28,056 nt of DNA, from the NCBI GenBank assembly GCA_049679965.1, contig JBAUGX010000229.1, positions 1-28,056 on the forward strand, in the 5' to 3' direction. How positions within the stretch are numbered: the stretch's first letter is position 1; the number at the start of each line of letters is the position of its first letter. Of the stretch, positions 14,844 through 22,277 are shown in pieces. The notes beneath the pieces are model-generated. The model was not told where the DNA came from, made no database searches, and worked only from the letters and a program-made list of their open reading frames with translations. This DNA is from 2-12-FULL-65-11 sp049679965. Lineage in GTDB: Bacteria > Acidobacteriota > Vicinamibacteria > Vicinamibacterales > CAVVIG01. The position numbers and the translations under genes were made by a program.

Positions 14844-16799
14844 TCAGGAATCGGCTTCTGTTGACAGGTTCCCGAAGACCGGGGCCACCACGACGAACGC
14901 CTCGACAACGGCAGGGTCGAAATGCGTGCCTTTCCCGGAGGCGATGAACTCGACCGCCTGGCTGTGCGTCATCGGCGGCCGGTACACGTTCCGTGTGACG
15001 ACGGCATCGTAGACGTCCACGAGCGCCATCACCCGTCCCGGAATCGGAATCTGCTCCCCGGCCAGGCCGTGCGGGTAGCCGGTGCCATCCCACTTCTCGT
15101 GGTGGGTGTAGACGATCTCCTTGGCCATCGCCAGAATGACATCATCCTGCGCGCCGGCCCGCCGCTCGGCCTGCACAATCACGTCGCGTCCGTGCGCCGG
15201 GTGCTTGCGAATCTCCGCGAGCTCGTCCGGCGTGAGCGCGCCTGGCTTGTTCAGCACCCGATCGGGCACGCCGACCTTGCCGATGTCGTGCAGCGGCGCC
15301 AGGCTCGACAGCAGCTCGATGCGCTCCGGTGTCAGGTAGTCGCGGAATCTCGGATGCGACGCGAGCTGGTCGCCGAGCAGCCTGGCATAGCGTTGCGTGC
15401 GGCGGGAATGACGCCCGGTTTCGGCGTCCCTGACCTCGGTGAGCGAGAGCAGCGACTGGACCATCAGCCGCTGCGACATGACCGTCTCCTCCGCGGATCG
15501 ATCGGCACGCCGGCGCTCGACCGTGACCTTGGCGAGGGTCATGGCGGCCAGCACCGAAACAGTGCCAGCCGTTGGAAACAGGGGCGACAGGAACCACCCG
15601 TTCGTCGAGAGCAGCGCAATCGCGCCGATCCATACGGCGAGGAGGCCAGCGCCCGCACCGGCGCTCCCCCAGGTCGCGCTGGTCTGTCCGAGGAACAGCA
15701 CCACGAGCCCTGCGAGGATCACGACACCCATCTCGATCATCCCGGCATGCTCGGGGCGTTGGATGAAGTCCTGCGTCAAGAGATTGTCCGCGGCCGTGGC
15801 CTGTACCTCGACGCCGGCGAAGAGCGTGTCGAGGGGGGTGGCCACGACTTCGCGCGTGCCGAGCGCGGTCGCGCCGACAAAGACGATCTTGTCTCGAATG
15901 GCGTCGGCCGCGACACCACCGCCGAGCACGTCGGCCACCGAGACGTAGGGAAACGTGCGCTTCGGGCCTCGATAGCGCAAGAGGAGGTTGCTCTTGCCGT
16001 CGAGCGGCACGGTGCGCTCGCCGAGCGTCAGCGAGGCGGCGTTCACGTTGGTCACTCTTAGGGCGAACTCGTGCGTCCCGGACGTCGCCGCCACGGCGGC
16101 CAGCGAGAGCGCCGGATAGACGCGCCCGTCGAGCTGGATCAACAGGGGAATCCGTCTCAGGATGCCGTCGGCATCGGGCGCGGCGTTCAGGAATCCCGAC
16201 GCGCCCGCCGCCCGCGCGAGCAAGGGGAGATTGCAGATGGCGCTGGAGGCTCGAAAAAACGGGGACTGGTTCCCTTCGCGTGTCTCGACGATCGCCAGCC
16301 CGACGGGATGCAGCACGCACCTGCTCGCTGCCACGGCGGATTCTTCAAACGTCAGGGCATAACCCAGCACGACTCGACCGGCGCCGAGCGCATCAGCCAG
16401 CGCCGCATCCGGGCCCGACGGAGCGCCCCCGTCCGCAGGGCCATCGCCGGCGTCGGCCGATCGCTCGAACCGATCGGGTTCGGCAAACACCACGTCGAGC
16501 GCAACGACCGAGGCGCCCAAATCGCGCAGGCGGGCGACGAGTTCGCCAATCCGATCCCGGCGCCACGGCCACTGGCCCAGTTCGGAGAGACTCCGCTCAT
16601 CGACATCGACAATCACGACACGTCCGGCGGTTGGCCTGGTGCCCGCCCACCGAATCAGGATGTCGTAAACGGTATTGTCGAGCCGGCTCAGGAATGCGGG
16701 TCGGGAAAGGGCGAGCCCTGCGGTCAGCACGAGCGGCGCCAGCCCGCACAGCAGAACGAGCCGGCGGGCCGCGGCGCGGGCGCTCTTGGACGTCTCCAC
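14844..16799 (-). CDS. CHASE2-HD-GYP membrane receptor, predicted cyclic di-GMP phosphodiesterase
   Basis: 651 aa. Order: TM ~13-33; extracytoplasmic CHASE2 sensor ~35-345 (VVIVDVDERSL, LGQWPWRRD, ALDVVFAEPD, and IVFVGATALG near its end); three TMs ~353-371, 379-397 and 403-423; a short coiled linker; HD-GYP domain ~445-640. HD-GYP hallmarks are present: HDIGK (504-508), HHEKWDGTGYP (566-576) and DVYDA (595-599), so c-di-GMP hydrolysis is expected. The start is GTG 16799, with AGGTGA overlapping the preceding stop. It follows the OmpA-like gene by 9 nt and the FecR gene by the same operon. CHASE2 is usually paired with cyclases, kinases or GGDEF outputs; HD-GYP is a less common pairing. Confidence 0.92.
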   Translation of the reverse strand: METSKSARAAARRLVLLCGLAPLVLTAGLALSRPAFLSRLDNTVYDILIRWAGTRPTAGRVVIVDVDERSLSELGQWPWRRDRIGELVARLRDLGASVVALDVVFAEPDRFERSADAGDGPADGGAPSGPDAALADALGAGRVVLGYALTFEESAVAASRCVLHPVGLAIVETREGNQSPFFRASSAICNLPLLARAAGASGFLNAAPDADGILRRIPLLIQLDGRVYPALSLAAVAATSGTHEFALRVTNVNAASLTLGERTVPLDGKSNLLLRYRGPKRTFPYVSVADVLGGGVAADAIRDKIVFVGATALGTREVVATPLDTLFAGVEVQATAADNLLTQDFIQRPEHAGMIEMGVVILAGLVVLFLGQTSATWGSAGAGAGLLAVWIGAIALLSTNGWFLSPLFPTAGTVSVLAAMTLAKVTVERRRADRSAEETVMSQRLMVQSLLSLTEVRDAETGRHSRRTQRYARLLGDQLASHPRFRDYLTPERIELLSSLAPLHDIGKVGVPDRVLNKPGALTPDELAEIRKHPAHGRDVIVQAERRAGAQDDVILAMAKEIVYTHHEKWDGTGYPHGLAGEQIPIPGRVMALVDVYDAVVTRNVYRPPMTHSQAVEFIASGKGTHFDPAVVEAFVVVAPVFGNLSTEADS

Positions 16800-16808
16800 G
16801 CCGGGCGA

Positions 16809-17444
16809 TCACCTGACCGCGATTTCGACGCGGCGATTCCGGGGCTCGAGCGTCTCGTCCGGGGTCTTGATCAGCGGGTCGCCCTCGCCGGAAGACGTGA
16901 CCTGGATCAGCGAGGGATCGAGTCCGGCCTCGACGAGCAGGCCGCGAATCGTCTGCGCACGTTTCAGCCCCAGCTCGTAGTTGAGCAGCAAGGTGCCCGT
17001 CGTGTCGGTGTGACCGACCACGACCACCTCGACGCCGCGCCGTCCGGCGACGGATCGCAGAATCTCGGGCAACAGCGCGCGCGACTCGTCGGTCAACTCG
17101 TCGGACTCGAAGCGAAAATAGAGATTGAAGAGACGAGGCGGAGGCGGCAAGGCGGACAGCGCGTCACCGAAGATCTCCTGCAGCTCGGATTCGCTCATCG
17201 TCTGCTCGGCGGTGGGCGCACGGCGGCCGGAGACGATCGTAGTACCCCTCGCGTTGGCAAGTTCGACGGAGCTGCCCTGGCTTGAAACGATCGCGCGGCC
17301 GGAGGATTCGCCATCGGCGCCTGGTAGAAGGACGAACACCTCCTGGCCCAGGGCGGGCCGCTCCACGACCAGACGGCGCGCACACGCGCTTCCGAGCGTC
17401 AGCGCCAGGACGAGCAGGACGGCCGGCGGTCGTCGGCTGTTCAC
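16809..17444 (-). CDS. OmpA-like peptidoglycan-binding protein, probable lipoprotein
   Basis: 211 aa. A basic, hydrophobic N-terminus ends in LTLGSAC, with Cys21 a possible lipidation site although -3 Gly is unusual. Residues ~30-90 are variable; a Pro-rich hinge (PPPPR) precedes the OmpA C-terminal domain (~105-210). Domain marks are FRFESDELT, GHTDTTG...N..L...RAQTIR and the final EPRNRRVEIAV. The domain binds diaminopimelate in peptidoglycan in other OmpA/Pal proteins. GTG 17444 overlaps the FecR-gene stop by four bases (GTGA), so coupling is expected. Placed between FecR and CHASE2 genes, it may anchor the sensory assembly to the cell wall; that is inference. Confidence 0.88.
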   Translation of the reverse strand: MNSRRPPAVLLVLALTLGSACARRLVVERPALGQEVFVLLPGADGESSGRAIVSSQGSSVELANARGTTIVSGRRAPTAEQTMSESELQEIFGDALSALPPPPRLFNLYFRFESDELTDESRALLPEILRSVAGRRGVEVVVVGHTDTTGTLLLNYELGLKRAQTIRGLLVEAGLDPSLIQVTSSGEGDPLIKTPDETLEPRNRRVEIAVR

Positions 17445-17896
17445 GACGGTTCGACCCGGATCGCCACGCGCGTGCCACGAACGCCCACAATCGCCGCGGG
17501 CGTCTCGAGTCGGATCGAATCGGGCGAGAGTTTCGCGATCCGGCCCGACACGTACGCCGCCACACCCCGCACGACCCGCAGCACCAGGGCGAATTGGCTC
17601 TCGGCCGGCGAGTACGTGAACTGATCGAGACGGGCCTCGCTGTTGGGACCCAGGGAGATCCGGGTCTCATCCTTCAGCGTGACGCCGACGCGGCCGTCCG
17701 CGCCGGTTCTGAGACCGTCCGCCGCGAAGACGAGCTGGCCGATTTCAGCGGGAATCACCGCGCCTTGCCGAACGACGAACGCCGTGCCCGACGCCACCTT
17801 GATGCGTCCCGCCGATTGCGCGTCCTGTGCTACCGCCGGTGCCGCGGCCGCCATGATCAGGGTGAGAGCGCCGGCAAGAGAACAGAGTTTTGTCAC
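17441..17896 (-). CDS. Exported FecR-domain protein
   Basis: 151 aa. Signal peptide of ~23 residues (VTKLCSLAGALTLIMAAAAP AVAQ), then one FecR domain (~30-147) with the usual pattern: a GTAFVVRQG..I start, LRTGADGRVGVTLKDETRISLGP in the middle, and TPAAIVGVRGT near the end. FecR domains act in periplasmic signal transfer, often beside OmpA and CHASE2 genes, where their role is little known. GTG 17896 is chosen because GGAGGG lies 7 nt upstream and the signal peptide begins there. First of three genes with overlap or 9-nt gap: fecR-like, ompA-like, CHASE2-HD-GYP. No FecI-type sigma factor or TonB receptor is visible, so this is not an iron-dicitrate system. Confidence 0.87.
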   Translation of the reverse strand: MTKLCSLAGALTLIMAAAAPAVAQDAQSAGRIKVASGTAFVVRQGAVIPAEIGQLVFAADGLRTGADGRVGVTLKDETRISLGPNSEARLDQFTYSPAESQFALVLRVVRGVAAYVSGRIAKLSPDSIRLETPAAIVGVRGTRVAIRVEPS

Positions 17897-18019
17897 AATC
17901 AAGCCCTCCAGCAACCCGAGTTGACAATCTTTGGCGCCGATCTGACATTTTTTCGCGAAGAGAGCGGACTCAACTTCACGGAATTGCCTGTTACGGCTGC
18001 TCGATCCGTCCACGATTGA

Positions 18020-18048
18020 ACCCGTCATTTCAGTCCTGCATGACGGGT
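18020..18048. repeat. 9-bp perfect inverted repeat between divergent genes
   Basis: acccgtcat (18020-18028) and atgacgggt (18040-18048) pair exactly across an 11-nt centre. The repeat lies where the -35 region of the downstream exported-protein promoter would be (-10 at 18056), so it could be an operator for a dimeric regulator. A hairpin in an RNA is the alternative; no U-run follows, so it is not a typical terminator. Confidence 0.55.
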
Positions 18049-18052
18049 GCCG

Positions 18053-18061
18053 TGCTATCCT
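18053..18061 (+). promoter_or_regulatory. Extended -10 element for the exported protein at 18114
   Basis: TGCTATCCT fits an extended -10 (TGn plus TATCCT). There is no -35 match, which suits an activator-dependent promoter with the inverted repeat at 18020-18048 just upstream. The transcript would start near 18068 and carry the GGAGG at 18103-18107. Confidence 0.4.
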
Positions 18062-18113
18062 TCTTCTGCTCTCTCGACCCGCAAATTGTGATCGGAGTCA
18101 TTGGAGGTCTCGT

Positions 18114-18713
18114 ATGAAACGCATTGCTTTAGTGGTTCTCTGTGTCCTGACGGCTTCGATCGGCGCGTGGGCGCAAGGCGGCGGCCGTGCCGCGCCGCCG
18201 CCGCCACCGCCGCTCGAGCCGGGAGCATCGCAGGCCGACGTTGACAAGGCCCTGCTCGGTGCCCCGGCCACTCTGGCGGCCCAGGCGACGGTCATCAAGT
18301 GGAAACCAGCCGATTGGACCTACGACACGTTGAGAAAGGGCACCACCCAGCTGGTCTGCTTCGACAAGTCGGGACTGCCCGGGCAGCAGGCCTTTTCGCT
18401 CGAGTGCACGCACTTGGGCAATCTGCCGCGCGCCGCGCAGAACATGAAGTTCGAGTCGGAGCCCGACCGAGCCAAGAGACAAGCGGCGCTTGACGCTGCC
18501 GAAAAGGACGGAACCCGCGCGAAGCCCGTGTTCGGGTCCGTGTGGTACCACCTGATGGGCGCCGACCAGGCGACCGCGCGCACGCACTTCACGATCGCGG
18601 TGCCGGGCGCCACCCAGGCGACGCTCGGCCTGCCCGAGAATGGGCGCGGCGGCGGCGTGTGGATCATGAACGCGGGCACCTCGACGGCTCACATCATGAC
18701 GCCGGGCGAATAA
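18114..18713 (+). CDS. Exported protein of unknown function
   Basis: 199 aa. Clean Sec signal peptide (MKRIALVVLCVLTASIGAWA), then a Gly/Ala/Pro linker with a run of six prolines, then a globular part from ~40. That part has two cysteines (Cys78 in LVCFDK and Cys97 in LECTHL) that could pair in the periplasm, and a C-terminal GGGVWIMNAGTSTAHIMTPG. No named domain is recognised; similar exported proteins occur in Acidobacteriota as I recall. GGAGG (18103-18107) stands 6 nt before ATG 18114. It is divergent from the FecR gene and followed by a second exported protein on the same strand. Confidence 0.72.
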   Translation: MKRIALVVLCVLTASIGAWAQGGGRAAPPPPPPLEPGASQADVDKALLGAPATLAAQATVIKWKPADWTYDTLRKGTTQLVCFDKSGLPGQQAFSLECTHLGNLPRAAQNMKFESEPDRAKRQAALDAAEKDGTRAKPVFGSVWYHLMGADQATARTHFTIAVPGATQATLGLPENGRGGGVWIMNAGTSTAHIMTPGE

Positions 18714-18730
18714 GGGAAGGGCAAGATCAG

Positions 18731-18790
18731 TCTGAAGTCTCAAGTTTGAAGTCTCAGGGAGACCTGAAGGCTTCACTTGGGACTTCAGAT
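18731..18790. repeat. Imperfect inverted repeat (TCTGAAGTC-type) before a start codon
   Basis: The left arm (18731-18751, starting tctgaagtctcaag) and the right arm (18771-18790) read almost the same on opposite strands: the reverse complement of the right arm starts tctgaagtcccaag. A small palindrome (tgaag-g-cttca, 18765-18775) sits in the centre, and the left arm itself holds two tgaagtct copies. The repeat runs up to within 9 nt of ATG 18800. The base composition is clearly less GC-rich than the genes around it. It looks like a REP-like dispersed element, or a hairpin that controls the next gene. Confidence 0.6.
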
Positions 18791-18799
18791 TTCAGACTT

Positions 18800-19123
18800 A
18801 TGAAGTACCTCCCGATTCTCCTCGCCCTCGGAGTCCTCGCCGCCCCTCAGCGCAAGCAGACGTTCAACGGCATTATCACGGACGACATGTGTGGCAACGC
18901 CGGGCACGCGTCCATGCGAATGGGACCGACCGACGCCGAATGCACCATCGCCTGCGTTGGCGCCCATGGCGCGGCGTACGTGCTGTTGGTCGGCAAGGAC
19001 GTCTACATGCTGAGTGATCAGAAGACGCCGGAACAGTTCGCGGGGCGCAAAGTCAGGGTCGTCGGCACGCTGGACGCAAAAGCCAGGACGATCCGCGTGG
19101 ACTCGATGACCGCGTCAAAGTAA
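18800..19123 (+). CDS. Small exported Cys-containing protein (resembles DUF5818-type proteins)
   Basis: 107 aa. A short hydrophobic N-terminus (MKYLPILLALGVLAA) should direct export. The mature part has a spaced set of possible metal or disulfide residues: D-D-M-Cys31, His36, Cys48 and Cys52 (CTIACV), followed by YVLLVGKDVYMLSDQ and a VRVVGTLD strand. This order (D..C...H...C...C, then a small beta domain) resembles proteins I recall under DUF5818 in Acidobacteriota; I cannot confirm the number. ATG 18800 has no SD, and an inverted repeat ends only 9 nt upstream, so translation may be controlled or inefficient. The stop is 3 nt from the convergent response-regulator stop. Confidence 0.7.
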   Translation: MKYLPILLALGVLAAPQRKQTFNGIITDDMCGNAGHASMRMGPTDAECTIACVGAHGAAYVLLVGKDVYMLSDQKTPEQFAGRKVRVVGTLDAKARTIRVDSMTASK

Positions 19124-19126
19124 GCC

Positions 19127-19843
19127 CTACTCCGGGTTGCCCACGAAGCGGTATCCCACGCCGCGCACCGTCTGGAGGTGGCGAGGGTTGCTCGGCTCAT
19201 CCTCGATGTAGCGACGCAGCCGCACGATGAAGTTGTCGATCGCCCTGGTGTCGGTGTCTTCGCGAACGCCCCACACGTTCTCGAGAATCGCCTTGCGTGA
19301 CACGGGCGATCCTTCGTGCTGCACGAGGTACCGCAGCAGCTCGGCTTCCATCAGCGTCAGCGGCATCCGCTTCTCGCCGACGCGAACTTCCATCTGCTCG
19401 AAATCGAGACTCTTGCCGCCGAACGAGTACTGCAGCGCGACGGGCGGTTCGGCCACCGCTTCCTGACGAAACCATTCGGTGCGCCGGAGGAGACCGCGAA
19501 CCCTGGAAATGAGGATGGGCAGCTCGAACGGTTTGGTGAGGTAGTCGTCGGCGCCCATCTCGAATCCGCGCAGCACGTCCTCCGACCGCCCGCGTGCCGT
19601 CAGCATGAGCACCGGTACGAACCGCCGCGTCCGGCGCAGTTCTGCCACGACACCAAAACCGTCAATCCCCGGAAGCATCAGATCCAGGATGACAAGGTCG
19701 TAGCGGTTCGGCTCCGCCGCCAGCCGCCGCAGCGCCTCTTCGCCGGTGTCCGCGATATCCACGTCGTGCGCTTCGGCCTCGAGGTTGAAGCGCAGGCCGT
19801 CGGCCAGGTGCTGCTCGTCTTCGACGATGAGGATGCGGCTCAT
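19127..19843 (-). CDS. OmpR/PhoB-family response regulator
   Basis: 238 aa. Receiver domain 1-120 with the phosphorylation site Asp54 (LVILDLMLPG), acidic residues at Glu8/Asp9 and Lys104 (LTKPF). A winged-helix DNA-binding domain follows at ~140-235, including LTLMEAELLRYL, VSRKAILENVWG, and the recognition-helix region TRAIDNFIVRLRRYIE, ending GVGYRF. The start ATG 19843 overlaps the kinase stop by four bases (ATGA), so the pair is translationally coupled. Partner: the kinase upstream. The fatty acid desaturase gene precedes both on the same strand and is a reasonable target, which is inference. Confidence 0.95.
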   Translation of the reverse strand: MSRILIVEDEQHLADGLRFNLEAEAHDVDIADTGEEALRRLAAEPNRYDLVILDLMLPGIDGFGVVAELRRTRRFVPVLMLTARGRSEDVLRGFEMGADDYLTKPFELPILISRVRGLLRRTEWFRQEAVAEPPVALQYSFGGKSLDFEQMEVRVGEKRMPLTLMEAELLRYLVQHEGSPVSRKAILENVWGVREDTDTRAIDNFIVRLRRYIEDEPSNPRHLQTVRGVGYRFVGNPE

Positions 19844-20760
19844 GGCGGCGTGACCAGCGGCAGCTCGACCACGAAGGCGCTGCCTTGCCCGACCCCGTCG
19901 CTCTCGACGAATACCCTGCCGCCGTGCCGGGCGACCACCGAGCGGACGATGAACAGCCCCAGGCCCGTGCCCTTGACCCGCGTGGCGCCCGGGATGCGAT
20001 AGAAACGCCTGAAGATCCGCTTGCGCTCCGCCGGCGAGATGCCGATGCCCTTGTCGCGCACGCGAAGCGCCAGCGTTGTCAGGTTCGTCTGCTCCAGTTC
20101 GACGGCGACCCGTACCTCCGCTCCGGAGTACTTGACGGCGTTGTCCAGGAGATTCGAGACGACAGCCCTCAAATCGTCCTCGTCGCCGAGCACACACGGC
20201 GCTTCGCCTTTGGGCATCGATTCCAGGGATTCGCGGTAGGTCAGCGCGTCGGCGGACAGGCGATACCGTGTTCTCGCCAGCGCGAGGCACTCCTGCACGA
20301 GAGCGCTGAAGTTCACCGGCAGGCGGTGCCCATGGCGGACCCGTGCGCCGATCTGCCCGGCGCGCAGGACCTGCTCGATCGTGACGAGCAGCCGATCGGC
20401 GTCCTCCAGCATCGTCTTGTAGAAGTCCTGGCGCTTCGCCTCGTCCACCGGGTGGTTCTGCAGGGTCTGCAGGTAGAGCTTCAGGGACGCCACGGGCGTT
20501 TTCAGCTCGTGGGTGACGGCGTTGATGAACGCTTCGTGCTGCTCGTTGCGCCGGATCTCGCGAACCAGGAAGATCGTATTGAGGACGACGCCGGTGATGA
20601 TGAGGGGAAAGACCAGAACGCCAAGCAACAGCAGGCCGGCTTGCCGCCAGCTGACGATGATCCAGCCGACGTTGAGGGCGACCGCGCCCCCGACGAGGCC
20701 CGCGCCCAGGACGATGAAGAAGGCGACCGATCTCCGGCGGCCGCCGGATCTCATGTTCAC
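19840..20760 (-). CDS. Membrane sensor histidine kinase with almost no extracellular domain
   Basis: 306 aa. Two hydrophobic helices (~11-34 and ~40-65) are joined by only a few residues, so there is no periplasmic sensor domain. DHp/HisKA domain with phospho-accepting His84 (THELKTP), then a HATPase domain with N box NLLDNAVKYSG, G1 DKGIGIS and G2 GTGLGLFIVRS. A stimulus within the membrane (fluidity, lipid or protein contact) is more likely than a soluble ligand. Start GTG 20760 or ATG 20754; neither has an SD, but TATCCT ends 7 nt before GTG 20760. The desaturase stop is 25 nt upstream, and the cognate regulator overlaps downstream. Confidence 0.92.
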   Translation of the reverse strand: MNMRSGGRRRSVAFFIVLGAGLVGGAVALNVGWIIVSWRQAGLLLLGVLVFPLIITGVVLNTIFLVREIRRNEQHEAFINAVTHELKTPVASLKLYLQTLQNHPVDEAKRQDFYKTMLEDADRLLVTIEQVLRAGQIGARVRHGHRLPVNFSALVQECLALARTRYRLSADALTYRESLESMPKGEAPCVLGDEDDLRAVVSNLLDNAVKYSGAEVRVAVELEQTNLTTLALRVRDKGIGISPAERKRIFRRFYRIPGATRVKGTGLGLFIVRSVVARHGGRVFVESDGVGQGSAFVVELPLVTPP

Positions 20761-20767
20761 GCCATCA

Positions 20768-20773
20768 AGGATA
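20768..20773 (-). promoter_or_regulatory. Possible -10 element before the histidine kinase gene
   Basis: TATCCT on the minus strand ends 7 nt before GTG 20760, within the 25-nt gap after the desaturase gene. With no SD present, a leaderless kinase transcript is possible besides read-through from the desaturase. No -35 found. Confidence 0.35.
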
Positions 20774-20785
20774 GAACGAAGGCCG

Positions 20786-21685
20786 CTATGCCGCGACCTC
20801 TTCCTGGGATGCGTCGCTCACCTTGGCCCTGCGCACGTCCCAGACCAGGCCGACGGCTCGGAGCAGCCGGAGCGCGATCCATGTGGGGTCGAATTCGTAC
20901 CAGGCGAGGCCATGGCGCGCGGAGGTCGGATGGGCGTGATGGTTGTTGTGCCACCCCTCGCCAAACGTGATGAGCGCCACCCACCAGTTGTTGCGGGAAT
21001 CGTCGGTCGTCGCGAAGCGGCGGCGGCCCCACATGTGCGTGGCCGAGTTCACGAGCCAGGTGGTGTGCAGCCCGACCACGACACGCAGGAAGATCGCCCA
21101 GTTCACGAGCCCCCAGCCACCAATCGCCAGGAGTGAGAAGCCGAGCACGGTGAGCGGCACCCAGTGGTAGGTGGTCAGCCAGCGATAGAAGGGATCCTTC
21201 GCGAGATCGGGCGCGTAGCGCGCCATCCGCACCGTGTCGTTGTGCTGCGCTTCGCCGAACATGATCCAGCCCATGTGCGCCCAGAAACCGCTGACGCGGG
21301 GCGTGTGTGGATCCAGCGGCTTGTCGGAATATTGATGATGCAGGCGGTGCGTGGCGACCCAGAAGATCGGCCCGCCTTCGAGCGTGAGCGTCCCGCAGAT
21401 GGCGAGGAAGTACTCGAACCACTTGAACGTCTTGAACCCGCGATGGGTGTGCAGCCGGTGGTACCCCATGCTGATGCCCAATCCACCGCCGACCCAAAAC
21501 AGGGCCAGGGCGACGATCAGGTTCGTCCAGGTGAAGGACCAGAAGGCCGCCACAGCCTGCACGTGGAACCAGACCAGGACGACACAGGTGAGGACGCTCA
21601 GCCTGCTGTAGCGGGACCCGTTGTCGGCGCGCGCAAACTCGGGCGTGCGATCGGGCGTGGATGATGGCGACGTGAGGGTATGCAT
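20786..21685 (-). CDS. Membrane acyl-CoA / fatty acid desaturase (delta-9 type)
   Basis: 299-aa di-iron membrane desaturase that introduces a double bond into fatty acyl chains and so raises membrane fluidity. The three histidine boxes are complete: HRLHTH (76-81), HRLHH (113-117) and HNNHH (246-250). Hydrophobic helix pairs lie at ~30-65 and ~170-205. The size is typical of bacterial delta-9 desaturases. ATG 21685 has GAGGAG 4 nt upstream; an in-frame start at 21736 lacks one. It is followed after 25 nt by a histidine kinase without a periplasmic domain and its response regulator, which suggests membrane-state control of desaturation. Confidence 0.93.
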   Translation of the reverse strand: MHTLTSPSSTPDRTPEFARADNGSRYSRLSVLTCVVLVWFHVQAVAAFWSFTWTNLIVALALFWVGGGLGISMGYHRLHTHRGFKTFKWFEYFLAICGTLTLEGGPIFWVATHRLHHQYSDKPLDPHTPRVSGFWAHMGWIMFGEAQHNDTVRMARYAPDLAKDPFYRWLTTYHWVPLTVLGFSLLAIGGWGLVNWAIFLRVVVGLHTTWLVNSATHMWGRRRFATTDDSRNNWWVALITFGEGWHNNHHAHPTSARHGLAWYEFDPTWIALRLLRAVGLVWDVRRAKVSDASQEEVAA

Positions 21686-21825
21686 GAGGCTCCTCAAATG
21701 AGTACGAATATGAGTCTCTACCGTACCGGACTTCACGCCCGGTGACTGTAAGACTTCCGTAATACCTGAGGCTGCCCGAAAGAGGCGTGTTGAAGCGCGC
21801 TATGGTATGCAGGAAGGAGACTCCG

Positions 21826-22266
21826 ATGGCTCATTCATTCATCGGGCGCCCGATGGCAGCGCTGCTGGTGTTCGCGCTCGTCGGTATGGCGTGGGAAGGC
21901 ACGGCCCGCGCCGGAGGGCCTGACGACCGCGGCGCCGGGTTTTCGACAGCGGTCGCGCGAGCGTCCGAGAGACCGATCGCGGCCAGCGTGGCGCGCATCG
22001 CGTCCACCGAATCCTATCGGCTGCAGCAACCGGCGCAGGGCTCGGCCGGCGCCTCCGGCGGCGCGTCGCTCGCCGAGAAGATGGCGTTTGTCTACCTGCT
22101 GGTGGGAGGCTCGATGTTTCTGGCGATCAGCCCCGGGGAGAAAGTAGACGGGGAGTGGACCAACGACGCGTTGTCGGAAACGATCTTTGGAGCCGGCGCC
22201 ATCGGCATCTCGTTCTGGCTGCTCCACGACATCCTGAAGAAGCGGCCAGTGCCCCCCTCCTCCTAG
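21826..22266 (+). CDS. Small membrane protein of unknown function
   Basis: 146 aa. An N-terminal signal-like helix (~10-27, then TARAG) suggests export or insertion. A low-complexity Ala/Arg/Ser region follows to ~80, and two hydrophobic helices lie near residues 85-102 and 118-135. The C-terminus is KKRPVPPSS. No domain recognised. ATG 21826 follows GGAAGGAG with 6-nt spacing; an upstream in-frame start at 21787 has none. TATGGT at 21801-21806 might be its -10. It is divergent from the desaturase operon and convergent with the carbonic anhydrase-like gene. Confidence 0.65.
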   Translation: MAHSFIGRPMAALLVFALVGMAWEGTARAGGPDDRGAGFSTAVARASERPIAASVARIASTESYRLQQPAQGSAGASGGASLAEKMAFVYLLVGGSMFLAISPGEKVDGEWTNDALSETIFGAGAIGISFWLLHDILKKRPVPPSS

Positions 22267-22277
22267 GATTCAGACGC

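Noticed and set aside
14922..17285. Long plus-strand frames (14922-16061 and 16071-17285) opposite CHASE2 and OmpA genes
   Set aside because: Low-complexity Arg/Gly/Ala translation with no SD; the minus-strand genes have clear domains throughout.
17921..17949. TTGACA with a possible -10 at 17944 on the plus strand
   Set aside because: The -10 (gacatt) is poor, and a better extended -10 lies nearer the downstream gene at 18053.
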